A stretch of 64,000 bases of DNA, taken from positions 62,001 through 126,000 of the forward strand of contig NZ_JAUSUK010000001.1 of assembly GCF_030813515.1 (NCBI RefSeq). The letters are read 5' to 3'. Origin of the DNA: Rhodopseudomonas julia. GTDB taxonomy: Bacteria > Pseudomonadota > Alphaproteobacteria > Rhizobiales > Afifellaceae. Made by a program: the position numbers and the translations under genes. The first letter of the stretch is position 1. Each line of letters opens with the position of its first letter. Below, one piece after another: positions 1 to 8,391 of the stretch. Below the pieces are notes generated by a model. That model was not told the DNA's origin. It made no database searches and saw nothing but the letters and a program-made list of their open reading frames with translations.

Positions 1-2
1 TC

Positions 3-257
3 GAGATCGCCGAGAGCGTCGCCGGGCGTTTTGGCGAGACCGCAGCCCATAGCGAAGGCGACGACATCACCATCTCCCAATCCGACGCACCTGGCGGCCG
101 CGGCGGGCCAGGAGGCCGTGGAAAACCGGCGGGCCGAAGCGGCCCCAACGACGACCGCAAGGCTTTCAAGCCGAAACGCAAAGCCTTCAAAGACAACGGC
201 GGCTCGCACGAGAGCAAGCCGACGAAGCGCCCGAAAGCGAAGAAAGCCAAGAGCTGA
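3..257 (+). CDS. C-terminal tail of an unidentified basic protein (5' truncated)
   Basis: The reading frame is open from the left edge to a TGA at 255-257, giving the last 84 residues of a longer protein. It begins with a short acidic-neutral stretch (EIAESVAGRFGETAAHSEGDD) and turns into a Gly/Arg/Lys/Pro-rich low-complexity tail ending KAKKAKS. Such disordered basic tails are typical of RNA-binding proteins, for example DEAD-box helicases and pseudouridine synthases of alphaproteobacteria, but nothing catalytic is inside the window. Family assignment is therefore not possible; coding status rests on the uninterrupted frame and composition. Confidence 0.6.
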   Translation, partial: EIAESVAGRFGETAAHSEGDDITISQSDAPGGRGGPGGRGKPAGRSGPNDDRKAFKPKRKAFKDNGGSHESKPTKRPKAKKAKS

Positions 258-809
258 CCCACCGGCCGGGCCGTTCAGATCCAGCGCAAAAGTCATCATG
301 GGACGAGGCGGGGACGATACCTTCTCCGCGCCGTAGTCGACGCTCGCCATTTCGAGATCGCCCGGCTCCCGCCGAGCGCTTCTGCGCACAGCATCGCGGC
401 GAGGCGTTGTTCGCAGCGCATTCGCAGGCGTCTGGTATCTCCGCAGAGCGAGGCGGGACATCACCGCTTCGCCTCGCGCGGCGTGGGAAGACCGAGTGGC
501 TCGGCAGGCGTCTTGCGTCCCGGTGGCTCCTTCCACGCCTGCAGACTATCTGATCTCTCGGGAAGCAAAATATCTCTCACAACAAATATCTGACCGGCGA
601 GCCCGCCGGAAATGGACCGTGCGACCCGCTTCGGTCCAAAATTCATCGCGCGGTCGATCTTCGTCATTGCGGCTAAGCCCTGGCCCCATTCTCGATCCTG
701 ATTTTTCTCTTCATCTTTTCGGCCTCGGAGCATATTCCGTTGCGTGGGACATAGATCCCGCCGCACGAGACATTCGGGCTCTCCCTGTCAAAACGAAGAG
801 ACTGGGCCG
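258..809. other. 550-bp stretch without a supported gene
   Basis: This gap separates the truncated basic protein from the methyltransferase. Open frames exist on both strands (for example 461-766 on the minus strand), but none shows a recognisable family or a convincing ribosome binding site. No clear terminator follows the stop at 257. It probably contains the promoter of the methyltransferase gene. Confidence 0.4.
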
Positions 810-1517
810 ATGACATCCCTCTCACATGCCAAGTTCGACCCGGATCGGGCTCGCGAATATGGGAAACAGGCGCGGATCGCGCTTGCCGGATACGATGCCT
901 GTCATGAACTCTGCGCCTGCATCCTGTCGGCTGCCTTGGCCGGGCACAAGGAGCGGTGCGTGCTCGTTGTGGGAGCGGGTGGCACCGCCGGTGAGATTAT
1001 CACCACCGCCCGGCTTGAACCGGACTGGCGCTTTGTCGCGGTCGATCCGTCAGAACCGATGCTCGCACTGGCACAATCGCAGGTCGACGCTGCGGGGATC
1101 GGAGAGCGCGTTACCTTCGTTCGTGAAGAGGTTTCCGCCCTACCGCTCGAGCCTCAATATGATGCCGCGCTCATGATCGGCGTGTTGCACCATATCCCTG
1201 AAGGCAGAGACAAGGCGCGGCTTTTGGCGGACATCGCCTGCAGGCTCGTCCCGGGCGGGTCGCTCGTCCTTGCCGGAAATTGCAGGTCCTACGACAGTGA
1301 ACCGCTGCTTCAAGCCGCGTGGGCAAACCGCTGGCGTCTTCACGGCGCCTCCGAGGAGGACGTCGAGGTGAAGCTGGCGCGCATCAAGGCGGGCGCCGTG
1401 CCGCCCGAATCCGAGGACGCCGTCGCCGCGCTTCTCGCCGAGGCCGGCTTTTCTATCCCTAAGAGATTCTTCGCCAGCCTCTTCTGGGCAGCGTGGCATA
1501 CGCGTCGTGAAATGTAA
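810..1517 (+). CDS. class I SAM-dependent methyltransferase
   Basis: A 235-residue protein with the Rossmann methyltransferase pattern. Motif I is VLVVGAGGTAGE near residues 50-61, the acidic ribose-binding residue is in FVAVDPSEP, and the motif IV/post-I region reads YDAALMIGVLHHIPE followed by VPGGSLVLAG. This matches small-molecule methyltransferases of the UbiE/Methyltransf_11 type; the substrate cannot be told from the sequence. The ATG at 810 was chosen because the protein from there begins just ahead of the conserved core; an in-frame start at 744 would add an unconserved N-terminus. The ribosome binding site is weak. It lies outside the island and is read here as host chromosome. Confidence 0.75.
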   Translation: MTSLSHAKFDPDRAREYGKQARIALAGYDACHELCACILSAALAGHKERCVLVVGAGGTAGEIITTARLEPDWRFVAVDPSEPMLALAQSQVDAAGIGERVTFVREEVSALPLEPQYDAALMIGVLHHIPEGRDKARLLADIACRLVPGGSLVLAGNCRSYDSEPLLQAAWANRWRLHGASEEDVEVKLARIKAGAVPPESEDAVAALLAEAGFSIPKRFFASLFWAAWHTRREM

Positions 1518-1574
1518 GCCGTTGACCTATAAACGGACCGGAAATGGCGGCTGAAAATCGGGCGTTTTGCCCCG

Positions 1575-1706
1575 CCGAGGTCTGCGACGCAGCCGGTCGG
1601 AATTCGGATGGGCGTGGCGACTGACAGCGGCTCCAGATCACGCGTCACGCGAATCTCGAACCGCCAGTCACTGACGCCTCACAGGGTCACGCTAAGCGAG
1701 ATGCAT
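1575..1706 (-). pseudogene. 5' remnant of a tyrosine-family integrase
   Basis: On the minus strand from ATG 1706 the sequence matches the first 50 or so codons of the intact integrase that starts at 30696. Both share ATGCATCTCGC at the start and then peptide pieces such as RDLEP followed by TPIRIP. An in-frame stop follows the fourth codon, and similarity fades near 1575, where unrelated sequence begins. It lies on the outer side of the left att repeat, in the same position and orientation that the intact integrase has relative to the right att site. This means an older related element once sat here and has been almost completely lost. Confidence 0.75.
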
Positions 1707-1762
1707 CGTTCGCTCTTGGCGTTTCGGCAAACGCCGAAACCCAAATCCACGAAATTCTGCGC

Positions 1763-1792
1763 TTTTATCAATGGCTTAGGGATGGCGGAGAG
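1763..1792 (+). repeat. left attachment site (att core copy)
   Basis: Thirty bases identical to 30755-30784, including AATGGCTTAGGGATGGCGG. Weaker similarity continues leftward to about 1750 (CGAAATTCTGC is shared). The right part reproduces the 3' CCA and seven acceptor-stem bases of tRNA-Ser on the minus strand, and similarity stops one base later. This is the duplicate made when the island inserted. Confidence 0.85.
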
Positions 1793-1853
1793 AAGGGAAC
1801 CTCTCCCAAAACATACCCAAGTATTTGATATAGAAGCGGAATTTTTCGCGACT

Positions 1854-1883
1854 GGGTACACAAGTGGGTACACAAACGGGTAC
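1854..1883 (+). repeat. three GGGTAC repeats with 12-bp phasing, inside the left end
   Basis: GGGTAC occurs at 1854, 1866 and 1878, each 12 bp apart, the first two followed by ACAA. Two further copies with the same 12-bp spacing lie inside the right end (30708 and 30720). Phased short repeats flanking an att core on its inner side are typical of integrase arm-binding sites; that role is inferred. Confidence 0.55.
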
Positions 1884-1908
1884 ATTCTGTCAACAGAATG
1901 GGCTTTTT
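1883..1908 (+). terminator. possible rho-independent terminator
   Basis: A 7-bp stem (CATTCTG/CAGAATG) with a 4-base loop TCAA is followed by GGC and five T residues. No intact gene ends just before it, so it may be a remnant or may shield island genes from host transcription. Confidence 0.4.
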
Positions 1909-2580
1909 CGGGTGCTCCCAGAGGACTTCCTGAACGGGGTCGCGTGCCGCCTCAGGCTGCCGATAACGCCCCTGATCGGCACCGCTGAGCTCCTTGCGGG
2001 GCGGCGCCTCCTCCCCTTCGGAAGCCTTCACGGCGTGCCCGTTAACCATGTACGGAATTTGGAGCTCACAACTCAGGCGGGTCCTGCCAGGGTGATGGCG
2101 CTCTCAATGACGGGAGCGAAATGAGCGGCCACCGGCGCTGTTGGTACCAGCAGCCGATGGCCTGACCACACAAGCAGGAGTGTGCTTGCAATGGCTGACC
2201 GCCTTCGTAGCCCGAGAAGGGCCTTTCTCGAAATCCCCTTGTCGCTTGTCCGCTCGCCGGGAACTCCCTCGGCGTCGCCGGGCCGCACCTGCCTGCGCGC
2301 CTGACGCAGCTTTCCCTTTGATCTGACAATCGGGAAGAGCGGCTCGCCGACGGCTGACGCCCGGCGGATTCCTCGGACATTGCAGGTGCTTTCCACCTGT
2401 CCGCCTCGGCGGCCGGGACCGGCGGCGGCTGCGCGTGTCAGAGTGATCTCCGCTGCGGACATTATCGCCCTGTCCGCCGAGGGCATCCGCGTCCCCTACG
2501 CCTTCGCGGCGCCAGGCGTCCGCTGGCCGCTCTCCTCCGGTCGTCTCCTCGCCACACCACATCTGAATGAAGGAAGAGAC

Positions 2581-3729
2581 ATGTCGGAAATCATTTCCAC
2601 TGCCACCAACGAAACTGCAGCCTCCAGTGATCTCGCCGAGGATGCGGCAGTCCGGCCGGAGGCCGAAGCCGCACCGGCCGCGACCGGCGCTGCCGGAGCC
2701 CAGCCGGACGGGACCCACCCTGGCGCCGAGGCCGAGGCGATGTCCGAAGCCCGGAACGAACCGGCGGCGAAAACTCTCCACCTCACCGCCGAAGATCTCG
2801 CGCCGCTGTCGTTCTGCGCCACCGACCTCGGCAGCCTCAGTGTGATCCGGAGGCTGGACGGAATGTCCGGTCCGCTCTCGGCGCGCTCTGCAGAGAACGT
2901 CGTCGGCACGGCCCGCGCCTTCACCGTGCCGTTTCGCCAGTTCGAAGCGCTGCGGGAATTTGGTGTCGGGTCGGGTGAGGCAGTGACCTACATCCTGGTC
3001 GGCCGCGAAGACGGGGAAACGCTCGCTTATGTCGGCGAGACCTCCAACATCATGAAGCGCCTGGCCCGGCATCGCTGTGACAAGGACAAGGCATTCGCCG
3101 AGATGGTCTTCGTCGTCACCTCGAAGAGCGGTCTGAACTCGAAGGATTTGGCCCGCCACAGGCAAGCGAAGTATGCGGCCCTCATCGCCTCTTCCGGCCG
3201 CGCAAAGCTCGTCGGCGCACCGCCGGAGGCGGCAGAACTTCCGCCCGTCTTCGCCGCCATTGCCGATCCTCTCCTGGACCAGGAACGTCCCCTCTTGTGG
3301 GATCTCGGCTGTCCGCTGCTTGAGCCCTCACTCCGTCATCCGGCGCTCGGCATCGTCGATGCGGAGGCTGCCGACCCCGCCTTCATCTCTCCGGAACAGG
3401 CGAAGCGCCCGATGATGGAGCTCGCCTACGCCGATCTCTTCGCACGTGGGCTTGAGTGCGACAATCTTTTCATCGTGCTTCCGGGCTCCGAAGTCCGCGT
3501 TCTCGGTGACAACGGCAATGAAGAAAGCAGCGTACGGGTGCGCCGGGCGATCCTCGAAAAGCGCGGCGTTCTGACCCCGATCCCCGGCGTCACGGACCGG
3601 CAGCGGCTGAATGCGGCCGTGGCGTTCTGGTCGAAGTCCATCGCGGCGAGGGTGCTCGCCGGATCGCATGTGCCGAGCAATGTCTGGAGGCCGATCCACC
3701 CGTGGCGCTCCCTCGAAGTCGTCGAGTAG
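2581..3729 (+). CDS. GIY-YIG superfamily nuclease-like protein
   Basis: A 382-residue protein. Residues 1-60 are an acidic, Ala-rich low-complexity segment. From Tyr137 the sequence YILVGREDGETLAYVGETSN has the two signature strands of the GIY-YIG nuclease fold (YIL ... YVG), followed by an Arg/His-rich helix (MKRLARHR) in the position of the catalytic arginine. The C-terminal two-thirds is unassigned. GIY-YIG domains cut DNA in homing, repair or defence. The ATG at 2581 has a good ribosome binding site (AAGGAAGAG) 5-6 bases upstream. It is followed on the same strand by a small gene and an AAA+ ATPase, suggesting a functional cluster. A GGAAATCATTTCC palindrome sits over codons 2-6. Confidence 0.7.
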   Translation: MSEIISTATNETAASSDLAEDAAVRPEAEAAPAATGAAGAQPDGTHPGAEAEAMSEARNEPAAKTLHLTAEDLAPLSFCATDLGSLSVIRRLDGMSGPLSARSAENVVGTARAFTVPFRQFEALREFGVGSGEAVTYILVGREDGETLAYVGETSNIMKRLARHRCDKDKAFAEMVFVVTSKSGLNSKDLARHRQAKYAALIASSGRAKLVGAPPEAAELPPVFAAIADPLLDQERPLLWDLGCPLLEPSLRHPALGIVDAEAADPAFISPEQAKRPMMELAYADLFARGLECDNLFIVLPGSEVRVLGDNGNEESSVRVRRAILEKRGVLTPIPGVTDRQRLNAAVAFWSKSIAARVLAGSHVPSNVWRPIHPWRSLEVVE

Positions 3730-3770
3730 TCCGGGCTCCATCCCCAGCACTCCACAAGAGAGGAACAGAA

Positions 3771-3793
3771 CCGGACCGGCAACGCCGGTCCGG
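3771..3793 (+). other. intergenic hairpin
   Basis: A perfect 10-bp inverted repeat, CCGGACCGGC/GCCGGTCCGG, with a 3-base loop AAC, lies between the GIY-YIG gene and the next small gene. No T-run follows, so it is more likely an mRNA processing or stability element than a terminator. Confidence 0.4.
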
Positions 3794-3826
3794 CAGATCC
3801 CGATCGTCTCCTAAGAAGGAAAGACA

Positions 3827-4159
3827 ATGCATATCCTCGAGCCACACGGGTTCACCACGCCATTCGGCCGCGACCTTGAACGCGCCGAGGGCCTTGTCGC
3901 AGATCTCCGTGCGCTCCACGAAGGTCGGATTCCGACGCCGCAAAACCTCGTCAACGCACCGCTCATCGACAGATGGTCTTTCGTCACCATCCCTGGCACG
4001 GCGCTCATCGGCCACGTCTTCGGACACCCCCTTCTCGGCACGCGCGAAGTCCTGACTTCAGCCGTCTGGGTCGCTGCGCCCGGACATGGTTTTGTCCGAA
4101 CCCTCTCCAGGTACTACCGGCTGGGCTTGCCCGCAGACGAGACGGAGGTCGTCTCATGA
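3827..4159 (+). CDS. small conserved protein, possibly DUF6634-like
   Basis: A 110-residue soluble protein, preceded by a strong ribosome binding site (AAGAAGGAAAG). Recognisable pieces are FVTIPGTALIGHVFGHP and VRTLSRYYRLG near the C-terminus. This pattern resembles a family of small proteins found on alphaproteobacterial mobile elements (I think DUF6634, from memory and not verified). No enzymatic motif is visible. Its stop codon overlaps the start of the AAA+ ATPase gene (ATGA), so the two are translationally coupled and probably act together. Confidence 0.6.
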   Translation: MHILEPHGFTTPFGRDLERAEGLVADLRALHEGRIPTPQNLVNAPLIDRWSFVTIPGTALIGHVFGHPLLGTREVLTSAVWVAAPGHGFVRTLSRYYRLGLPADETEVVS

Positions 4160-5841
4160 GCGACGACAAGAAAGAGAAGAAAAGCGCGCTTTCCGACTTC
4201 GCCGGGCGGCCGGGTTCGGGCGGCGATGACGACCCGCCTTCCCCGGTCTGGCCGGATCCGGATCCCGAGGGACGGGAAAGGCGCGAGCGCCGTTGGTTCC
4301 GGCGCGAGAAGGCCGCCAAAGAACGGCGTCATCTCCCGGATCTTGCCGAATTGCTCTTGGGAATGCCTTTCTTCGGCAACGACATCTCGGCGGACGTCCA
4401 GACCTGGGCCGAGCGCGTCTACCCGCTCATCCCGGAAGACGACCGCGGGAACCATCAGGCGCTGCGCGAGCACCTGATCATCCTGACCGTCTCCGCGAGC
4501 CTGGACGATCTCAAGGAAGCCTCGGAAGCTTTCCGACGTGCAGGGAAGCTGAAGCGCATCGACAAGGCGGAGGCGGCGATGCGGCTCGACTACTACCTCG
4601 CCTGTGTCGGCGACCGGCACACGCCATGGCGCATTGCCGGGGAGGCGATCTCCCGCGCCCATGACCGAAAAACGCCGCAGGACCAGGCGCTCGACTACGC
4701 GGTCGCCGCGGTCGGATGGCTGCTCCATGCTGGGCGCTACGAGCCGCTTTCCGCCGACCGGCTTGCCCGGCAGCCTTCCCGACCGCGCTCAAGTTTCCGG
4801 AACGACGCGTCGGACCTGGGCTTCGATCTTCTGGAGCGTATCCTTCAGGAACGCGAGCGGCGTCTCTACCGGCGCGTCGAAGCCCATTTCAAGTGGCTCT
4901 ACGAACCGGAGAGGGTCGGCATGTCATCGCCGCCCGATGCGAGCGAGGCCGGAGCTGGCGACCTCAAGCCGGGAGATCCGGGCGTCGTCGTCTTCCGGAC
5001 GGTCGGCAACACGGAAACGTCGCAACGCGTCGGAAGGGAGTTCGCCAGGCTCCTGAACAAGCGGCTGCGGCTTGCCCGACGGCCGGACCTCGCGGCCGTC
5101 TCAAAAGCCCTCGCCGATGAGTTTCCGCATGCCGTGGAAATTATTTCCGCGATCCTATCGGAGCTGGTGCCGCTGGACATTGTCCGCCTCCGGCCGATCC
5201 TCCTGGTCGGCGAGCCCGGCGCAGGCAAGACCCGCTTTGCAGAGCGGCTTTGCGACGCTCTCTCGCTCCCGCACGAGACGTACTCCTGCGGCGGCGTTGG
5301 CGACGCCGCAATCGGCGGAACCGCAAGGAGATGGATGTCGGCCGAGCCGTCGCTTCCCGTCAGCCTGATCCGGCGTTTCCGGCATGCCTCGCCCGGCATC
5401 GTTCTCGACGAGATCGAGAAAGTGGGCACCGGTCGTCACAACGGGAACGCCCTCGATGCCTTATTGCCGATGCTCGAGCCGCTGTCGGCGGCGCACTGGC
5501 ATGACCCGTACATTCAGGCGCCTGTAGACCTCTCGCATGTGGTCTGGATCGCCACCGCGAACGAGCTCCGAAGCCTGCCGCCTCCTTTGCGCGACCGCTT
5601 CCGGGTGTTTCGCTTCCCGGAGCCAGGGCCGGAGCACCTCATTCCCCTTGCCGACCGGCTCATGAAGGACATCATCGTCGAGCGTGGGCTGGACCGGCGC
5701 TGGGCGATCCCGCTGGATGGGGAGGAGCTGACGGCATTGCAGGCGGCATGGTCGGGTGGCTCCGTCCGCGTTCTGCGGCGGCTCGTGGAGCGCCTCCTGA
5801 CGGCGCGCGACAGGTGGAGGGCTGAAGAAGAGGTGCAGTGA
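4156..5841 (+). CDS. Lon-like AAA+ ATPase without a protease domain
   Basis: A 561-residue protein. Residues 1-60 are charged and disordered; about 60-320 form an unassigned helical region. The AAA+ core follows, with Walker A GEPGAGKT at 353-360, Walker B GIVLDEIEK (D417/E418), a DP..(Q)APVDLSHVVWIATAN sensor-1 segment and PPPLRDRFRVF arginine-finger region. That sequence style is the Lon AAA+ module, but the protein ends soon after the lid and has no Ser/Lys protease domain. It overlaps the upstream small gene by four bases. It could remodel or translocate a partner, perhaps the GIY-YIG protein two genes upstream; that link is inferred only from adjacency. Confidence 0.75.
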   Translation: MSDDKKEKKSALSDFAGRPGSGGDDDPPSPVWPDPDPEGRERRERRWFRREKAAKERRHLPDLAELLLGMPFFGNDISADVQTWAERVYPLIPEDDRGNHQALREHLIILTVSASLDDLKEASEAFRRAGKLKRIDKAEAAMRLDYYLACVGDRHTPWRIAGEAISRAHDRKTPQDQALDYAVAAVGWLLHAGRYEPLSADRLARQPSRPRSSFRNDASDLGFDLLERILQERERRLYRRVEAHFKWLYEPERVGMSSPPDASEAGAGDLKPGDPGVVVFRTVGNTETSQRVGREFARLLNKRLRLARRPDLAAVSKALADEFPHAVEIISAILSELVPLDIVRLRPILLVGEPGAGKTRFAERLCDALSLPHETYSCGGVGDAAIGGTARRWMSAEPSLPVSLIRRFRHASPGIVLDEIEKVGTGRHNGNALDALLPMLEPLSAAHWHDPYIQAPVDLSHVVWIATANELRSLPPPLRDRFRVFRFPEPGPEHLIPLADRLMKDIIVERGLDRRWAIPLDGEELTALQAAWSGGSVRVLRRLVERLLTARDRWRAEEEVQ

Positions 5842-5967
5842 CCGACGTCAGGATCCGGCGGCTCTCCCACCGGCTGAGGGTCCCCGGAATCCGCACTGGC
5901 GAGCCGATAACGTGCCTGCAACTCAGGATCACTTGCGGACATGCGTTTCACGACCGCGAGACAAAAG

Positions 5968-5987
5968 ATTCAGAACTCCGCACATTC
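5968..5987 (-). repeat. inverted copy of the GAGTTCTGAATC repeat
   Basis: Reverse complement AATGTGCGGAGTTCTGAATC matches 6514-6533 at 18 of 20 positions. The two copies face each other about 530 bp apart. Confidence 0.5.
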
Positions 5988-6513
5988 GTTTTGAAGGTTC
6001 CGATCTTTTGTTACGCCTCTCCGCGCATTTGTTGCGCATCTCGTAGATTTTTGATTCACCCCTTAGCCGCAAATCATCATAAGTTACGAGCACGTTGCCT
6101 GCACGTTGCAACGTGACGGCGATCTCTCTTCTGGGCATGACCGTCAGGAAACTCACCGGCCGCATCGAGCCGAGCGCCAGAAACCGGGACTTGCCTGGGG
6201 AGCGCCTGCCCCCTCTTCCCAATCTGCGAACCCGACCGGCGGCCCCGGATGCGCCGTGACGCGCGCGAGACCGGCTGGGGACGGCGAGCCCCAAGACGCG
6301 GCTGGGCAGGAGCTGATCTCGCTTCTGCGCGCTTGCGATGACGAGCATTCTCGCACGGGCTCCCGTCTCTCGGCTGCCGGGTTCGATCCTGCGCGTTCAG
6401 ATCTCGGCCCCACCAGCAGGTCCCCGCGGCTGACCTCCGCAGTCCACCGGCTCTGCCGTCAACATTCCTTGCCCCGCGATCGACTCCCCCCATTACTCCA
6501 TGGTTGCGAAACT

Positions 6514-6533
6514 AATGCGCAGAGTTCTGAATC
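6514..6533 (+). repeat. direct copy of the GAGTTCTGAATC repeat
   Basis: AATGCGCAGAGTTCTGAATC; a third, weaker copy with the core GGTTCTGAATC follows at about 6558-6578. Confidence 0.5.
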
Positions 6534-7063
6534 AAAATCTCAGAGCCCGGTGAAACAAATGTCCCGGGGTTCTGAATCGAATGTCGGAAGAACGACGTTC
6601 GGCTCTCCCTGGAGGGAAGCACGGCACCGGCAGCCCGCCGGGGGCCGTGAAGAAGAAGCCCTGAGGGCGTTCCGCTGGCCTTCACCGGCCCCTCGCAGCC
6701 CGGATCGCCTGCGTATAGTTCTCTCAGAGCTTTTCGACGGTATCCAAGGCCCCTTTCACCGAGTTTTTCGGTATCCATCGGGGCATCCGTGAGTTGTGTC
6801 GCCGCTTCTTGAAATGATTTTTCAGCACAACTCAGAGTCACCCCGGCGTACTTCTGGGCGTTGCTCTGCGTCCCCTCGCACGCTTGCCGCTCGTTTTTCG
6901 ATATTGCTTAGCGCACACCACCGGCAGCAACATAGTCGATCACAAAATGTTACGATGCATTCGCGTAGCATATGATCGTTAACCCGATTAATATCGGCGT
7001 ATCTGGCAGCCATTTTGGACAGATATATACTATAAATCTCGGCATTCCGATATTTTTGCTGTT

Positions 7064-7098
7064 TTGACGATCATAAATGCTTATGCAATATTATTCAT
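7064..7098 (+). promoter_or_regulatory. possible sigma-70 promoter
   Basis: TTGACG at 7064 is followed after 17 bases by AATATT in an AT-rich stretch, about 50 bp before the start of the 370-residue island protein. The -35 is good and the -10 is only moderate. Confidence 0.3.
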
Positions 7099-7147
7099 GT
7101 GCTCGCGACCGCGCGCACAATCTATTCATTCAGTTAGGAGTACCTCA

Positions 7148-8260
7148 ATGGACGTTGAAATCGACTATTCTCGCCTCCCTAAGGGCGTCGCAGACGGGCT
7201 GCGCGAGGCAGAGGAGACCGTCAGTCAGTTGGGCCGCGCCGACGCGCAGCATGCCTTCGCCTACGGGGAGGCCTTCGCCAAGGCGCAGGATCTCATCCTC
7301 TCCGAAGCGAGCGGCCTCGAACCCCAGGAGAAGAAGGCTTTCGCGAAGGCGTGGTACAAGAAGCTGCGCTTCACCCCGCGGCACGTCGCCAACTTCATCG
7401 CAGTCCACCACAACCTGCAGCCCTACAGGGCGCGCGCGGTGACGGTCGGTATCGCGCCCACGGTCCTCTTCACCGTTGCGACCGCACCGGCGGAGAAGGT
7501 CGAAGCCGTGATCTCCTCTTTCGAGGAGGGTCGGCCCATGAAGGTCGCGGAAGTGCAGGCGTTCCTGCGCGGCGGCGCGGCCGAGGAGGACCCGTCCGAG
7601 GCCGGGGGCCTCAAGGTGCTGGCCGACATCGGGGCGCGCAATGCGAGGTTCCAGGCCAAGCTGACGGCGCGCTGGCTCGTAGAGGCGCTGCCGCCGATCC
7701 TCACCGCGGCGGAGCAGAAGCTCAGCGACCGGGCCGTCGTGCGGCGCAAGTTGGCCGACCGCATCATCGCACGGGCGGGGATGGCGTCGCGGAGCCTTCA
7801 CGGGCTCCTGGCGACTGACCTCGCCTACCGGGCTGACGAGGACAGGGAGGCGGCCCCTGCCGTCCCGGAGGAGTGGCGGAAGCTCCCGCTCCTTCTGTTC
7901 CACCTGCAGGAGCGGAAGAGCTGGCCGAAGGGCGACGACTTCCATGCTTGGCTGTCCGGCGAGGTCATTCCGGCTCTCCTCTGGGCCGCCGAGGGAGCGG
8001 TCCCGGCGAAGCTCCACCGGCGGGCCCTCGCCGTGCTGGAGGGCGAAGGCGCAGCGCAGACCGGCCACCCGGCGGCCATCGCCGGAGAGCCTGCGGACGA
8101 GATCGCTTTGCACGAACCGGCAGAAGCCGACGCGGAGGAGGCATCTGTCCTGAACGTCGAACCGGCTCCGGAGCCGACCGCAGCCCCTGCCCCGCGCAAG
8201 CGCCGGACCCGTCGGCCGAAGAACGACAACACCAACGCGGCCTCCGCCGCCGCAGCGTGA
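7148..8260 (+). CDS. hypothetical island protein, 370 aa
   Basis: Start ATG at 7148 is preceded by TTAGGAG at good spacing, so the longer frame from 7064 is not used. The N-terminal 120 residues are strongly helical and contain AYGEAFAKAQDLILSE and a segment like a DNA-binding or partition-protein helical domain (LRFTPRHVANFIAVHH). The middle is helical and Arg/Ala-rich; the last 60 residues are an acidic linker followed by a basic tail (PRKRRTRRPKND). This architecture is compatible with a plasmid/island maintenance or regulatory protein, but I recognise no defined family. It is followed 131 bp later by a small basic protein on the same strand. Confidence 0.6.
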   Translation: MDVEIDYSRLPKGVADGLREAEETVSQLGRADAQHAFAYGEAFAKAQDLILSEASGLEPQEKKAFAKAWYKKLRFTPRHVANFIAVHHNLQPYRARAVTVGIAPTVLFTVATAPAEKVEAVISSFEEGRPMKVAEVQAFLRGGAAEEDPSEAGGLKVLADIGARNARFQAKLTARWLVEALPPILTAAEQKLSDRAVVRRKLADRIIARAGMASRSLHGLLATDLAYRADEDREAAPAVPEEWRKLPLLLFHLQERKSWPKGDDFHAWLSGEVIPALLWAAEGAVPAKLHRRALAVLEGEGAAQTGHPAAIAGEPADEIALHEPAEADAEEASVLNVEPAPEPTAAPAPRKRRTRRPKNDNTNAASAAAA

Positions 8261-8295
8261 TGCTCTCCCGGGCGGGCGGCCTCGGCCGCCCGCCT

Positions 8296-8308
8296 GGAAA
8301 TCATTTCC
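8296..8308 (+). repeat. GGAAATCATTTCC palindrome, intergenic copy
   Basis: Perfect 13-bp palindrome between two island genes. Other copies are at 2586-2598, 5136-5148 (central base changed), 22221-22233, 22783-22795 (reverse orientation) and 29069-29081. The extended form in most copies is followed by GC. Confidence 0.6.
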
Positions 8309-8391
8309 GCGGCCAAGGCGCCCACCGGCACAGCCCTCAGACAATGCGCCACCCTCTGGCCACGCACTCCCGCTCCTCAGGAACCCCCATC

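Larger units (their letters stand above)
1518..2580. other. island left junction: integrase remnant, att repeat, arm repeats, hairpin, no intact gene
   Basis: No intact gene is supported here. From left to right it holds the decayed 5' end of an integrase (minus strand), the 30-bp att repeat, three GGGTAC repeats, a hairpin followed by a T-run, and about 670 bp leading to the GIY-YIG gene. The long minus-strand frame 2104-3165 is a shadow of that gene. Frame 2380-3729 opens upstream of 2581, but its N-terminal extension shows no conservation signal that I can see. Confidence 0.6.
5842..7147. other. 1.3-kb non-coding stretch with dispersed repeats and AT-rich end
   Basis: No gene is supported. 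A 20-bp motif around GAGTTCTGAATC occurs at 6514-6533, in inverted orientation at 5968-5987 (18 of 20 bases the same), and in a weaker direct copy at about 6558-6578. The last 250 bp before the next gene are clearly AT-richer than the surroundings. The arrangement suits a regulatory or replication/transfer region of the element. Frames such as 6106-6792 show no family resemblance and were not accepted. Confidence 0.5.

Noticed and set aside
461-766. 101-residue minus-strand frame near the left edge
   Set aside because: An internal start would give a 68-residue basic protein, but there is no ribosome binding site or recognisable motif.
2104-3165. 353-residue minus-strand frame over the GIY-YIG gene
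   Set aside because: Antisense shadow; the plus-strand frame has a ribosome binding site and a recognisable domain.
5838-6116. 92-residue frame starting GTG, overlapping the stop of the AAA+ gene
   Set aside because: The overlap looks operon-like, but the sequence is Cys/Arg/His-rich without family resemblance, and it crosses the inverted 20-bp repeat.
6106-6792. 228-residue plus-strand frame in the repeat region
   Set aside because: Low-complexity composition, no ribosome binding site, and it contains two copies of the dispersed repeat; judged non-coding.
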